In this document: positions 23,149 to 32,597 of the stretch, piece by piece | How positions within the stretch are numbered: the first letter of the stretch is position 1 | Layout: every line of letters begins with the position of its first letter | Origin: Maridesulfovibrio zosterae DSM 11974 | GTDB taxonomy: Bacteria; Desulfobacterota; Desulfovibrionia; Desulfovibrionales; Desulfovibrionaceae | Direction: 5' to 3' | DNA length: 64,000 nucleotides | Assembly: GCF_000425265.1 (NCBI RefSeq) | Contig: NZ_KE384342.1 | Location: forward strand, 186,001 to 250,000 | Program-made: the position numbers and the translations under genes | Notes under the pieces: model-generated | The model's database searches: none | What the model was told of the DNA's origin: nothing | What the model saw: only the letters and a program-made list of their open reading frames with translations

Positions 23149-23313
23149 AAAGAAAAACGTTTTTATAGAAGGTGGTTGGTAAGCATTTTTTCGGGTTAGT
23201 AGGACTGTTAAAGTTACGTCCGGCCCAAATCTTACACTAAGAAATTGCGTGAACTCTTCATATCCGGCTCTGAAACTTCCAGCCGTTCACGTATTACACA
23301 GGAGATAATCCCA

Positions 23314-25431
23314 GTGTCCAATAATCTTTACATCACTGCCACCGAAGAAAAGAGCGGTAAATCTGCCATCGCTCTGGGCGTGATGCAACTGTTGCTTAGA
23401 GATTTGCAGCATGTAGCCATCTTCCGACCTATCATTAATGACAACCAGACTGGTTCTCGTGATCACGATATAAATCTGATCATGAATTATTTTAATCTGG
23501 ATATCAATTATGAGGATACCTATGCTTATACTTTGAAGGAAGCTAGGGAACTCATTAACAGCGGCAAGCACTCTCTGTTGCTGGAAAATATTCTTAATAA
23601 GTACAGCCAGCTTGAAGAAAAGTATGATTTTGTTCTTTGTGAAGGAACTGATTTTCAGGGCAAAGATCAGAATTTTGAGTTTGATATCAATGCTGAAATT
23701 GCTTCAAATCTCAGCTGCCCAGTTTTGTTAGTTGCTAACGGACGCGGAAAGACTGCTGAAGATATTGTTGCATCCACCCAACTGGTTATTGATGCTCTCG
23801 AAGACAAAGGTGTAGACACCGTTGCAACAGTAATCAACAGAATTACTGCTAGTAAGTCTGAAGCTGCCGAAATTCTTTCCAGCATTAAAAGTAATACCAG
23901 AGGTTCTGACGATCTTTTGGTTTACGGAATTTCAGAAGATGAAAGTCTCGGTAACCCAAGCATGAACGATGTTCGTAAGTGGTTGGATGCTTCTGTACTT
24001 TACGGTCATGGCAGACTTGATACTCTTGTTGATGATTACGTTATCGCAGCAATGCGTATCGGTAATTTCCTTGAGTACATTGAAGATGGAAGCCTGATCA
24101 TTACTCCTGGTGACCGCTCAGATATTATTCTGAGTTCACTGGCTTCCAGACTTTCAACTTCTTTTCCCGATATTTCCGGTATCTTACTTACCGGTGGACT
24201 TCAGCCTAGCGCAAGCGTTCACAAACTTATTGAAGGCTGGACAGGCGTTCCGATTCCCATTCTTTCCGTACCTACAAATACCTATCGCACAACTCAGCTT
24301 TTGAGCGAACTTTACGGAAGAATTGATCCTGAAGATCAGCGTAAAACAGCTTCTGCTCTCGGTACTTTTGAATCTCATGTTAATACTGATGAACTCAGAC
24401 ATCGTCTGGTTACCAATAAGTCTCTTAAGGTAACTCCAAAAATGTTTGAGTATAAGCTTGTGCAGAAAGCTAAAGCTAACAAGCAGATCATTGTTCTTCC
24501 TGAAGGAACCGGCGAAAGAGTTCTTCAGGCTGCTGACATGCTTACCCGTCGCGGTGTTGCTGACATAGTACTGCTGGGTAAAGCAGATGAAGTTGCAGGT
24601 AAGATTTCTAAGCTCGGTCTTGAAATGAGTGATGTACGGATTCTTGATCCTGAGTCTGCACCAGAGTTTGAAGATTATTGTGAAACTTATTTTAAACTTC
24701 GTGAGCATAAGGGCATTCGCATGTCTGATGCCCGTGACCGTATGATGGACCCGACTTACTTTGCGTCCATGATGGTATACAAAGGTCATGCCGATGGTAT
24801 GGTTTCCGGTTCTATCACAACCACTCAGCAGACTATTCGTCCTGCATTTGAGTTTATTAAGACTAAGCCCACAGCATCAATTGTATCGAGTATCTTCCTC
24901 ATGTGCCTCAAGGACCGCGTCCTTGTATTTGGTGACTGCGCAGTCAACCCTAATCCTAATGCTGAACAGCTTGCCGAAATCGCTCTGAGTTCTGCTCAGA
25001 CTGCAAAAATATTCGGTGTTGAGCCGCGTGTTGCTCTTATGTCTTATTCAACAGGACAGTCCGGTAAAGGTGCTGATGTTGATAAAGTCAAGGAAGCTGT
25101 GCGCATCGCTAAAGAGCGTGCTCCAGAACTGCTTATCGAAGGTCCTATTCAGTATGATGCTGCAATTGATCCTTCTGTTGCAAAAACAAAGCTTCCTGAC
25201 AGTCAGGTTGCAGGTCGAGCCACTGTTTTTATTTTCCCAGATCTTAATACTGGTAATAACACATATAAAGCTGTACAGCGTTCCGCGGAACAGTCAGTTG
25301 CTATCGGTCCCGTACTTCAGGGACTGAATAAGCCTGTAAACGATCTCTCCAGAGGTTGTACTGTTCCGGATATTGTTAACACTGTAGCTATCACAGCAAT
25401 TCAGGCTCAGGCCGAAAAAGGACTTATTTAA
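23314..25431 (+). CDS. pta: Phosphate acetyltransferase, long form
   Basis: It converts acetyl-CoA and phosphate to acetyl-phosphate. The 705-residue protein has an N-terminal BioD/CobQ-like P-loop domain (EEKSGKSAIALGV), a DRTGG domain (about 210-325) and the C-terminal catalytic PTA_PTB domain (about 370-700; IVLPEGTGERVLQAAD, YSTGQSGKGADVD). An upstream in-frame TTG at 23245 exists. However, GGAG at 23301-23304 and homology of MSNNLYITATEEKSGKSA to family starts point to GTG at 23314. It is followed without a gap by ackA, forming the substrate-level ATP module of lactate oxidation. Confidence 0.95.
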   Translation: MSNNLYITATEEKSGKSAIALGVMQLLLRDLQHVAIFRPIINDNQTGSRDHDINLIMNYFNLDINYEDTYAYTLKEARELINSGKHSLLLENILNKYSQLEEKYDFVLCEGTDFQGKDQNFEFDINAEIASNLSCPVLLVANGRGKTAEDIVASTQLVIDALEDKGVDTVATVINRITASKSEAAEILSSIKSNTRGSDDLLVYGISEDESLGNPSMNDVRKWLDASVLYGHGRLDTLVDDYVIAAMRIGNFLEYIEDGSLIITPGDRSDIILSSLASRLSTSFPDISGILLTGGLQPSASVHKLIEGWTGVPIPILSVPTNTYRTTQLLSELYGRIDPEDQRKTASALGTFESHVNTDELRHRLVTNKSLKVTPKMFEYKLVQKAKANKQIIVLPEGTGERVLQAADMLTRRGVADIVLLGKADEVAGKISKLGLEMSDVRILDPESAPEFEDYCETYFKLREHKGIRMSDARDRMMDPTYFASMMVYKGHADGMVSGSITTTQQTIRPAFEFIKTKPTASIVSSIFLMCLKDRVLVFGDCAVNPNPNAEQLAEIALSSAQTAKIFGVEPRVALMSYSTGQSGKGADVDKVKEAVRIAKERAPELLIEGPIQYDAAIDPSVAKTKLPDSQVAGRATVFIFPDLNTGNNTYKAVQRSAEQSVAIGPVLQGLNKPVNDLSRGCTVPDIVNTVAITAIQAQAEKGLI

Positions 25432-26622
25432 ATGAAAGTATTAGTTATTAACGCAGGAAGCTCTTCAATCAAATATCAGCTTCTTGATATGAGCAACGGT
25501 GACGATCTCGCCTCCGGTATTGTCGAACGTATCGGTGAAGAGATGGGTAGCATCAGCTACAAAACCGATTCTAAATTTGTTAGCGAACAGCCTTTTCCTA
25601 CTCATAGAGAAGGTATGGTCGAAGTTATCAATCTGCTTACCGATGCAGACAAGGGTGTTGTTAAAGATAAAGCTGAAATTGCAGCTATCGGACACCGTAT
25701 TGTTCATGGTGGCGAACTTTTCTTCGAGCCTGTTGAAGTTAATGAAGAAGTACTGCAGGGAATCAGAGATTGTATCCCGCTTGCTCCTCTGCACAACCCT
25801 GGCCATGTTATCGGGATTGAAACCGCAATGGAACTTTTCCCCGGTGTGAGACAGGTTGTTGTCTTTGATACTTCTTTTCATCAGACTATGGAACCTAAAG
25901 CATACATGTACGGTGTTCCTTATGAGTACTATGAAAAATACGGTCTTAGAAGGTACGGCGCTCATGGAACATCCCATAAGTATGTAGCACGTGAAACAGC
26001 CAAGCTGCTGGAAAAACCTCTTGAAGAGTGCAACATTATTACTGTTCACCTCGGAAACGGAGCATCCATTTCAGCTGTTAAGAACGGTAAATGCTACGAC
26101 ACATCCATGGGCCTGACTCCTCTGGGCGGTATCATTATGGGAACCCGTTGTGGTGACATTGATCCTGCTATCGTAGGTTTTATTGCTGAAAGGACCAAAC
26201 AGTCTGCTGCTGAAGTTGTTGCAACTCTCACGAATGAAAGTGGACTTAAAGGTATCTGCGGCTCTAACGACCTGCGTGATATTCATGCTCGTATTGAAAA
26301 AGGTGATGAACGTGCAGAGCTTGCTCTTGAGATGGCTTGCCACAGAGTTCGTCAGTTTATCGGTTCTTATGCATTTGAACTCGGTCATGTCGATGCGATT
26401 GTTTTCACCGCGGGTATTGGTGAAAACGATGATGTGTACCGTGCTAAATCTCTCTCCGGACTTGAGAACTTCGGTATTACTATTAATGCTGAAAAGAACT
26501 CTAACTGGGATAGAACTCCTTCTTTCATCAGTGATGATGACGGTAAGGTTAAAGTTGCAATTGTTGCTACTAACGAAGAACTTGAAATCGCTAACGATAC
26601 TGTCAAGGTTCTCGGACTGTAG
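25432..26622 (+). CDS. ackA: Acetate kinase
   Basis: It makes acetate and ATP from acetyl-phosphate and ADP. The 396 residues are family-typical, with the N-terminal motif VINAGSSSIKYQ, the catalytic-loop TPLGGIIMGTRCGDIDP (near 220) and the ADP-binding FTAGIGEND (near 323). The start codon follows the pta stop directly (TAAATG), so the two are translationally coupled. This is the terminal step of acetate production from lactate. Confidence 0.97.
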   Translation: MKVLVINAGSSSIKYQLLDMSNGDDLASGIVERIGEEMGSISYKTDSKFVSEQPFPTHREGMVEVINLLTDADKGVVKDKAEIAAIGHRIVHGGELFFEPVEVNEEVLQGIRDCIPLAPLHNPGHVIGIETAMELFPGVRQVVVFDTSFHQTMEPKAYMYGVPYEYYEKYGLRRYGAHGTSHKYVARETAKLLEKPLEECNIITVHLGNGASISAVKNGKCYDTSMGLTPLGGIIMGTRCGDIDPAIVGFIAERTKQSAAEVVATLTNESGLKGICGSNDLRDIHARIEKGDERAELALEMACHRVRQFIGSYAFELGHVDAIVFTAGIGENDDVYRAKSLSGLENFGITINAEKNSNWDRTPSFISDDDGKVKVAIVATNEELEIANDTVKVLGL

Positions 26623-26642
26623 TAAATAGTTATTGTATATAT

Positions 26643-26841
26643 CCGGGATGGGGAGTGGAAGCCCTGTCCCGGTTTAAATGTAAGGTTGAGATTGTATCTC
26701 CTGTAACAATCTCTTGGAAACGGCCCGGGCAGCCTTTCGGAAGGGGCTGTGTCACCAGATTCTTGTGGAAGGGGATCTTTTGGCAAAACGGGATTAATCA
26801 CGGGTCTCACAGAAGTGAGCACCCAATTATTTGGGGGAAAA
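26643..26841 (+). promoter_or_regulatory. Highly structured leader between ackA and lutC
   Basis: Six successive hairpins can be drawn. They are CCGGGATGGGG with its G-U complement (26643-26672), GAGATTGT/ACAATCTC (26688-26713), CAGCCTT/AAGG-CTG (26730-26749), AGATTC/GGATCT (26757-26778), CTCAC/GTGAG (26806-26819) and CCCAA/TTGGG (26822-26835). The last stem contains the GGGGG of the lutC ribosome site, so translation could be gated. I recognise no known riboswitch class. The first hairpin probably belongs to the ackA 3' end. Confidence 0.5.
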
Positions 26842-27468
26842 ATGACAGTCAAAGCTGAAAGTTTAGAACTTTTCATTGAAAAAGCTAAGATTGCTGCTGC
26901 TGTTGTCAGCGAGATCTCATCTTTTGATGAAGCAATCAAGTACACAATGGATTTATGCGGAAAAAAAGAAGCCTGTAAATTGCTCGTATCCGGTTGTGAG
27001 GAAGGTCTTTCAAATAAAGCAGAGGCCTTGTGCGCTACAAAAACCGGTAAAACTATTTCTGCTCCTGCACTTAGTAAAAAAGAAATCACTGCTCTCGATA
27101 AACAGTGTGAAGAAAATGGATTTGCTTTAATTAAAGACAGCGTTCGCAATCACCTTGGCGGTATCGACATCGCTTTCACATATGCAGATCACGGCATTGC
27201 TGAAACAGGTTCTCTTGCATTGAGTTGTCCCAGCGAAGAATTAAGACTCGCAACCATGGTAAGCGAAGTACATGTTGCTGTTCTGCCTAAGTCCACTATT
27301 GTTGATAATTCTTATGATCTTGAATCATGGATGGAAGCAAATATGATGGAAGCCAATTATACTGCTTTCATTACTGGTCCCAGTCGTACAGCAGACATCG
27401 AACGTGTTTTAGCTATCGGTGTGCATGGGCCACTTGAACTTCACATTCTTCTTTTGGGGGACAAATAA
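26842..27468 (+). CDS. lutC: LUD-domain protein (LutC-like)
   Basis: This 208-residue protein has one LUD (lactate utilisation) domain, with the motif ADHGIAETGSLAL near residue 115 and a C-terminal GVHGPLELHILLL. In LutABC systems LutC is needed for L-lactate oxidation, probably as a structural partner of the Fe-S proteins. The frame stays open upstream to a GTG at 26749, but the GGGGGAAAA site directly before ATG 26842 and the hairpins upstream favour the short form. The stop overlaps the start of the next gene (AATGC). Confidence 0.85.
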   Translation: MTVKAESLELFIEKAKIAAAVVSEISSFDEAIKYTMDLCGKKEACKLLVSGCEEGLSNKAEALCATKTGKTISAPALSKKEITALDKQCEENGFALIKDSVRNHLGGIDIAFTYADHGIAETGSLALSCPSEELRLATMVSEVHVAVLPKSTIVDNSYDLESWMEANMMEANYTAFITGPSRTADIERVLAIGVHGPLELHILLLGDK

Positions 27469-29624
27469 TGCAGGACGCTAAAAATTTAAAAGAATACAGA
27501 AAAGAGGTTCGTGAATCTCTTGATAACGATTTTCTCAGAACTGCAATGGACAACTTTGCTGTCGCTTACCGCGGTAGCCGCGCCAATGCATTTAAAGGTA
27601 TGGATGAAAAAAGCCTGATCGCTGATATTGCAGGTGCTAAAGATTGCGCAGCTGCTAACATTGATGAGCTTTATGCAAAGTTTAAGGAAGAAGCTGAAAA
27701 ACGCGGTGCTGTAGTACATCTTGCAAAAGATGCTCAGGAAGCTAACGAAATAATCGGTCGTATTGCTCAGCAAGAAAATTGTAAGACCATTGTTAAGTCT
27801 AAATCCATGACTGCTGAGGAAACTCTGCTTAATCACCATCTTGAAGATCTTAACCTTGAAGTCGTTGAGACTGATCTTGGTGAATGGATCATTCAGATGC
27901 GTCATGAAGGACCTAGCCACATGGTTATGCCTGCTATTCACCTTTCACGTCATCAGGTCAGTGATCTGTTTTCTGAAGTGACCGGTAAAAAGCAGGATGA
28001 TGATATCCAGAAGCTTGTTAAGGTTGCTCGTCGTGAGCTTCGTCAGAAGTTTGTCGGCGCTGATATGGGTATTTCGGGCGGTAACTTTGCTATCGCTGAA
28101 ACCGGTTCTATCGGTATCGTTACTAACGAAGGTAACGCAAGACTGGTTACCACATTGCCTAGAGTGCATGTAGCACTTATGGGTCTTGATAAGCTTACAC
28201 CCAAACTGCATGATGCTCTGCGTGTGCTTAAGGCTCTGCCCCGTAATGCTACAGGTCAGGCAATTACTTCTTATGTTACCTGGGTCACCGGGTCCAACGA
28301 GTGCGCTGTGGCTGAGGATGACAGGAAGAAAGTGCACTTCGTGTTTTTGGACAATGGAAGACGCGCTCTCGCTAAGGATCCGGTGTTCTCTCAGGTACTG
28401 CGCTGCGTTCGCTGTGGTGCATGTGCCAACGTCTGTCCTGTTTACCGCATGGTTGGCGGTCACAAGATGGGCCATATATATATCGGGGCTATCGGCCTCA
28501 TCCTGACTTACTTCTTTCATGGCACTGATAAGGCCAAAAACCTTGTTCAGAACTGTATCAACTGTGGTGCATGTAAAGAAATATGTGCCGGTGGTATTGA
28601 TCTGCCCGGTTTGATTAAAGATATTCAGGCTCGTATTCTGGAAGAGGAAGGTCATCCCCTTTACTCTACTTTCCTCGCCAAAATGATGAAAAATCGTAAA
28701 TTATTTCATAAGTTCCTGCGTATTGCTAAGCATGCTCAGAAACCTGTGAAGGCAAAAGACGGTTTTATGCGTCACCTGCCTATGATTTTTGCTCCTGACC
28801 ATGACTTCCGCGCACTTCCTACCGTTGCTGAAGTTCCTTTCAGAGACATGTGGGCTAAAGTTAAACCTGCAAAGGTAGCAGATCCTAAATTTAAGGTCGC
28901 ACTCTTTTCCGGTTGTGTTCAGGATTTTGTTTACCCAGAACAGTCTGTAGCTACTGTTGAAAGTATGAAAGGAAAAGGCGTAGAACTCGACTTCCCAATG
29001 GATCAGTCCTGTTGTGGTCTTCCTTTGCAGATGATGGGTGAAAAAGAAGCATGTAAAGAAGTTGCAATCCAGAATATGGAAGCATTTGAAAAAACAGATT
29101 GTGACTATATTCTGACTATGTGTGCATCCTGTGCTTCACATCTGAAACATAATTACGTTAAATTCCTCGGTCATGATCCCAAGTACGCTATCAGAGTTCA
29201 GGAATTTGCCGATAAAGTTATCGATTATAGTTCCTTTATGAATGACGTACTTGGCGTAACTGAAGATGACTTTCTTGATTCTGCTGGTGAGAAAGTTACC
29301 TATCATGCTCCTTGTCATCTTTGCCGTGGTCTGGATGTAAAATCTGCACCTCGTGAACTGATGGTGAAAGCAGGGCTTGATTATAAAGAAAGTGCTGAAG
29401 AAGAAGTCTGCTGTGGATTTGGCGGAACATACTCTGTTAAGTTCCCTAAAATCTCTGAACAGCTTCTCAGCAAGAAACTTGAAAATGCCGCCGAAACAGG
29501 TGCTAAGACTCTTCTCACCGATTGCCCCGGTTGTGTAATGCAGATTCGTGGTGGTGCTAAGAAACTTGGTAAAGATCTTGATGTTCGCCATATTGCTGAG
29601 TTCATCGCTGATCGTAGAAAATAA
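27468..29624 (+). CDS. L-lactate dehydrogenase, LutB-LutA fusion
   Basis: The 718-residue protein combines a LUD domain (about 60-300; ISGGNFAIAETGSIG), a ferredoxin-type region with CVRCGACANVCP (near 307) and CINCGACKEICAGG (near 364), and two C-terminal CCG domains (about 475-715; CVQDFVYPE, CCGLPLQM, CASCASHLK, CHLCRGLD, CCGFGG, CPGCVMQIRGG). Bacillus LutB plus LutA together have nearly the same length, so this is a fusion of both. With LutC it should oxidise L-lactate to pyruvate. Last gene of the operon. Confidence 0.9.
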   Translation: MQDAKNLKEYRKEVRESLDNDFLRTAMDNFAVAYRGSRANAFKGMDEKSLIADIAGAKDCAAANIDELYAKFKEEAEKRGAVVHLAKDAQEANEIIGRIAQQENCKTIVKSKSMTAEETLLNHHLEDLNLEVVETDLGEWIIQMRHEGPSHMVMPAIHLSRHQVSDLFSEVTGKKQDDDIQKLVKVARRELRQKFVGADMGISGGNFAIAETGSIGIVTNEGNARLVTTLPRVHVALMGLDKLTPKLHDALRVLKALPRNATGQAITSYVTWVTGSNECAVAEDDRKKVHFVFLDNGRRALAKDPVFSQVLRCVRCGACANVCPVYRMVGGHKMGHIYIGAIGLILTYFFHGTDKAKNLVQNCINCGACKEICAGGIDLPGLIKDIQARILEEEGHPLYSTFLAKMMKNRKLFHKFLRIAKHAQKPVKAKDGFMRHLPMIFAPDHDFRALPTVAEVPFRDMWAKVKPAKVADPKFKVALFSGCVQDFVYPEQSVATVESMKGKGVELDFPMDQSCCGLPLQMMGEKEACKEVAIQNMEAFEKTDCDYILTMCASCASHLKHNYVKFLGHDPKYAIRVQEFADKVIDYSSFMNDVLGVTEDDFLDSAGEKVTYHAPCHLCRGLDVKSAPRELMVKAGLDYKESAEEEVCCGFGGTYSVKFPKISEQLLSKKLENAAETGAKTLLTDCPGCVMQIRGGAKKLGKDLDVRHIAEFIADRRK

Positions 29625-29635
29625 TGAAATAAATT

Positions 29636-29672
29636 CAATGTCCGCGGCGTTGTTTGCCAGTCGCGGACATTG
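29636..29672 (+). other. Hairpin directly after the lactate operon
   Basis: An 11-bp perfect stem (CAATGTCCGCG / CGCGGACATTG) with a 15-base loop lies 12 bases after the last stop. It has no T tract and is followed about 85 bases later by a canonical terminator, so it may act as an RNA end-protection element. Confidence 0.6.
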
Positions 29673-29756
29673 TCACCGCAGCGGTATGTAATTATGCCTC
29701 CAATTCCGGTATCTTCACCTCGCAACTGAAAACACCGGTTACCTGCCGCGCTATAT

Positions 29757-29798
29757 AAGGCTTTTCCATTCGCTCGCCCGATGGAAAAGCCTTTTTTT
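29757..29798 (+). terminator. Rho-independent terminator of the lactate operon
   Basis: A 13-bp stem (AAGGCTTTTCCAT / ATGGAAAAGCCTT) with an 11-base loop is followed by a run of seven T residues. The rest of the gap up to 30004 is very AT-rich and shows no feature beyond presumed promoter sequence for the chemoreceptor. Confidence 0.92.
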
Positions 29799-30004
29799 AT
29801 GATATGAATCCATATATTATTTTTTGATATATATAATTTAATAGAAATATTTATTATAATACATAAATTACGTATATTGTTAATATGATAATTATTATGT
29901 ACACTAAAAGAGTTATAAATAACAAAGTGTGTTAGTTGTATGTATTTTTGTTAAACTTGACGTTGTGAAATTAGAATTTTTAATAGCTGATGCATGGAGT
30001 AAGT

Positions 30005-31816
30005 ATGATTAAAAATTTATCTATTGGCGGCAGATTTGTTTTATTATTGCTTTCGATGTTTTTATTTCTCATTTTGAGTGGAACAATGTTTCTTATGGAG
30101 ATTCGTGAAGTTGTTACTACCGGTGTTCACGAAATCGGGGGCGTAATGCTCCAGGGGCAGAGAAATAAAATTGAAGTCGCAACAAAAGGGATTGCATCAG
30201 CTCTTGGTGAGCAGCTCAGACATCTCAATAGTAAAGAAGCCAAGATAGATTATATAAGAAAAAGTATTGATAAATTTAGGTTTGAGGAAGACAATTCCGG
30301 TTATTTTTTCGTTTATGAAGGGACCACTTGTGTTGCATTGCCGCCTAAAAAATCTGTCCAGGGTAAAGATTTAGGTAATTTGACAGATAAAAATGGAGTT
30401 TTTTTTGTAAAGAATCTTCGTGATTTAGCTTCTTCAGGAGGAGGTTTTGTAGAATATACTTTTGATAAACCAGGTAAAGGGGTGCAGCCGAAACTTGGCT
30501 ATGCCATTACTATTCCCGGAACTGATATGTGGATCGGTACCGGAGTTTATCTTGATAATATTGCTGCAAAGCAAGTTGAAGTCGGCGACTACCTAAGTGC
30601 TGAAGTTAAATCAGATACGACCATAATAGTACTTACCGTATTAGCTCTTTTGATCTTTTTTGTTGCCCCCCTTTGCCTGATCATAGTGCGCTCTATTGTC
30701 CGCCCTGTTAAGGAGGCAACTGATGCAGCAAGTAGAGTCGCTACTGGTGATCTATCTGTCAGTCTTAAACCAGAAGGAAAAAACGAAATATCCACCTTAC
30801 AGCAATCTCTCAACAGCATGGTAGAGACTCTTTCAGATAATCTTGATGATATTAAGAAAAAAGAAGCTGAATCAGCTGAGCAGACTCGTGTCGCCAAGAT
30901 TGCAGCGGCTGAGGCTAATCAGGCTCGTCAGGAAGCTGAGGGGGCTAAACGTGAAGGGATGCTTACTGCCGCCACAAAGCTGGAATATGTGCTTAATAAT
31001 ATAGTTAAAATTTCTCGTGCAGTAGAACAGTCTACTAATGAGATAATGAATGGCAGTGATTTTCAGAAACAGCGTATTACTGAGACAGCAACAGCTATGG
31101 AAGAGATGAATGCTACTGTTCTAGAGGTTGCCCAAAATGCGACAGAAACGAATCAGGATACTGAGCAAACCAGAGATAAAGCTGATGAAGGTAAATTAGT
31201 TGTGCAGGGTACTATTGAATCAATGGTTGCAATTCAGCAGCAGACTACTGATCTCGAATCCCTAATGGATGAGCTTAATACACAGTCTATTGAAATTGGT
31301 AATGTTATGAGTGTAATTAATGATATTGCTGATCAGACAAATCTTCTTGCTCTTAATGCAGCGATTGAAGCTGCTCGTGCCGGTGATGCCGGTCGCGGGT
31401 TTGCTGTCGTGGCTGATGAGGTTCGTAAACTTGCTGAGAAGACTATCGGAGCAACTGATGAAGTTCATAAAAGTATAACTTCCATTCAGACACTTGCTCA
31501 ACAAAATATAACTGGTATGCATTCTGCCGTAGCAGCTATTTCTAAAGCTACAGATAATTCCCGTTCATCAGGTGAAGTTTTGGCAGAAATAGTTGATCTT
31601 GCATCAAATGCAGCAGGGCAAGTCCAGTCAATTGCAACAGCAGCAGAGGAGCAATCAGCGACTTCTGACGAAATTAACCGTAGTATTTCTGAAATTGATT
31701 CAATGACTGAAGATAATGCCCGTAACAGTATGCAGGCTGCTGAAGCTGCTAAGGATCTATCTCGCGAAGTTGATTCACTCGTAGCACTTGTAGAAGAATT
31801 GAGGAGTGGTGAATAA
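30005..31816 (+). CDS. Methyl-accepting chemotaxis protein with sCache domain (1)
   Basis: This 603-residue chemoreceptor has TM1 (about 10-30), a periplasmic sCache_2-type domain (about 35-195; [36 protein letters not shown]), TM2 (about 203-228), HAMP (230-285), a coiled coil and the MCP signalling tip near residue 440 ([22 protein letters not shown]). No CheR-tethering pentapeptide is seen; it ends LVEELRSGE. The GGAG at 29996-29999 selects ATG 30005 over 29990. sCache_2 receptors often bind small carboxylates, which would suit the lactate operon upstream, but this is inference. Paralogue of the gene at 32598. Confidence 0.93.
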   Translation: MIKNLSIGGRFVLLLLSMFLFLILSGTMFLMEIREVVTTGVHEIGGVMLQGQRNKIEVATKGIASALGEQLRHLNSKEAKIDYIRKSIDKFRFEEDNSGYFFVYEGTTCVALPPKKSVQGKDLGNLTDKNGVFFVKNLRDLASSGGGFVEYTFDKPGKGVQPKLGYAITIPGTDMWIGTGVYLDNIAAKQVEVGDYLSAEVKSDTTIIVLTVLALLIFFVAPLCLIIVRSIVRPVKEATDAASRVATGDLSVSLKPEGKNEISTLQQSLNSMVETLSDNLDDIKKKEAESAEQTRVAKIAAAEANQARQEAEGAKREGMLTAATKLEYVLNNIVKISRAVEQSTNEIMNGSDFQKQRITETATAMEEMNATVLEVAQNATETNQDTEQTRDKADEGKLVVQGTIESMVAIQQQTTDLESLMDELNTQSIEIGNVMSVINDIADQTNLLALNAAIEAARAGDAGRGFAVVADEVRKLAEKTIGATDEVHKSITSIQTLAQQNITGMHSAVAAISKATDNSRSSGEVLAEIVDLASNAAGQVQSIATAAEEQSATSDEINRSISEIDSMTEDNARNSMQAAEAAKDLSREVDSLVALVEELRSGE

Positions 31817-31911
31817 AGACTTGCATCACTTTAAAAAATAGTACTAAATATGCGTTCTGATTAAATTCAGACCATTGTTCGTATTAATATGCACTTGGAA
31901 ACGGAGGGATA

Positions 31912-32214
31912 ATGATTAAACATATTGTAATGTGGACGCTTAAAGAAGAAGCTGCTGGTGGAACTGCAGCAGAGAATGCTTCTAAAATGAAGGAAATGCT
32001 TGAGAATCTTAATGGTAAAATTGAAGTTCTTAAACATCTGGAAGTCAGTGCAGATATTTTTCAGGCTGAACCTGACTGTTCTGTTGTTCTTTATTCTGAA
32101 TTTGATAGCAAGGAAGATCTTCATACCTATGCAGTTCATCCGCTTCATCAGGAATGTGTTGCATTTATCAAACAGATTGTTAGCTCGCGCAGCGTTATTG
32201 ATTATGTGATATAG
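31912..32214 (+). CDS. Dabb (stress-responsive alpha/beta barrel) protein
   Basis: This is a 100-residue single-domain protein starting MIKHIVMWTLKEEAAGG, with the C-terminal pattern YAVHPLHQECVAFIKQIV that is characteristic of dimeric alpha-beta barrel (Dabb) proteins. Members are small cytoplasmic dimers, some acting as monooxygenase-like or stress proteins; the role here is unknown. It is preceded by GGAGGG and followed by a terminator. It stands between two chemoreceptor genes with no obvious functional link. Confidence 0.85.
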   Translation: MIKHIVMWTLKEEAAGGTAAENASKMKEMLENLNGKIEVLKHLEVSADIFQAEPDCSVVLYSEFDSKEDLHTYAVHPLHQECVAFIKQIVSSRSVIDYVI

Positions 32215-32235
32215 TTGGTTTTTGCATTAGATATT

Positions 32236-32268
32236 AAGGCCGGATGCGTAAGCTTCCGGCCTTTTTTT
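32236..32268 (+). terminator. Rho-independent terminator
   Basis: The stem AAGGCCGGA / TTCCGGCCTT with a 9-base loop is followed by seven T residues, closing the Dabb gene. Confidence 0.92.
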
Positions 32269-32278
32269 ATGGTCTGTC

Positions 32279-32323
32279 CCGTCCTGAAATAGGTTTTCAG
32301 CCATAGGACATAATTCAGGACGG
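32279..32323. repeat. 45-base inverted repeat, possible mobile-element relic
   Basis: The arms CCGTCCTGAA and TTCAGGACGG are perfect 10-base complements with 25 bases between them, including a nested AGGAC that could pair with the first arm instead. The motif resembles insertion-sequence ends, but no transposase remnant or target duplication is visible. The rest of 32324-32597 is AT-rich upstream sequence of the second chemoreceptor. Confidence 0.4.
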
Positions 32324-32597
32324 CTCATTTATTTGTGTTTATTATAAAAATATCAGCGGATCAGTTTTTAGAATGTAATACTGGTTTTTATATTTAAAAT
32401 GATTAAATTTAAATTAGATTACTTAAAAAATATTAAGAGATTATAAATTTATTATATGGTAATATGAGTAGTAGTGTACCAAAATTTAAAAAATACTTTT
32501 AAAAAAATATATATTGTGTATTTTTAAAAAAAGTATTGCATATTTCAGTAGTAGAGAAATAAGTGCCCAATTAAAATTAAACACCAAGGAGGGGCAT

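Noticed and set aside
23245-23313. Upstream TTG start for pta
   Set aside because: No ribosome site; the extra residues are not like any Pta N-terminus, while GTG 23314 has GGAG at correct spacing.
26749-26841. N-terminal extension of LutC from GTG at 26749
   Set aside because: The added 31 residues are not LUD-like, the stretch is full of hairpins, and a strong ribosome site precedes ATG 26842.
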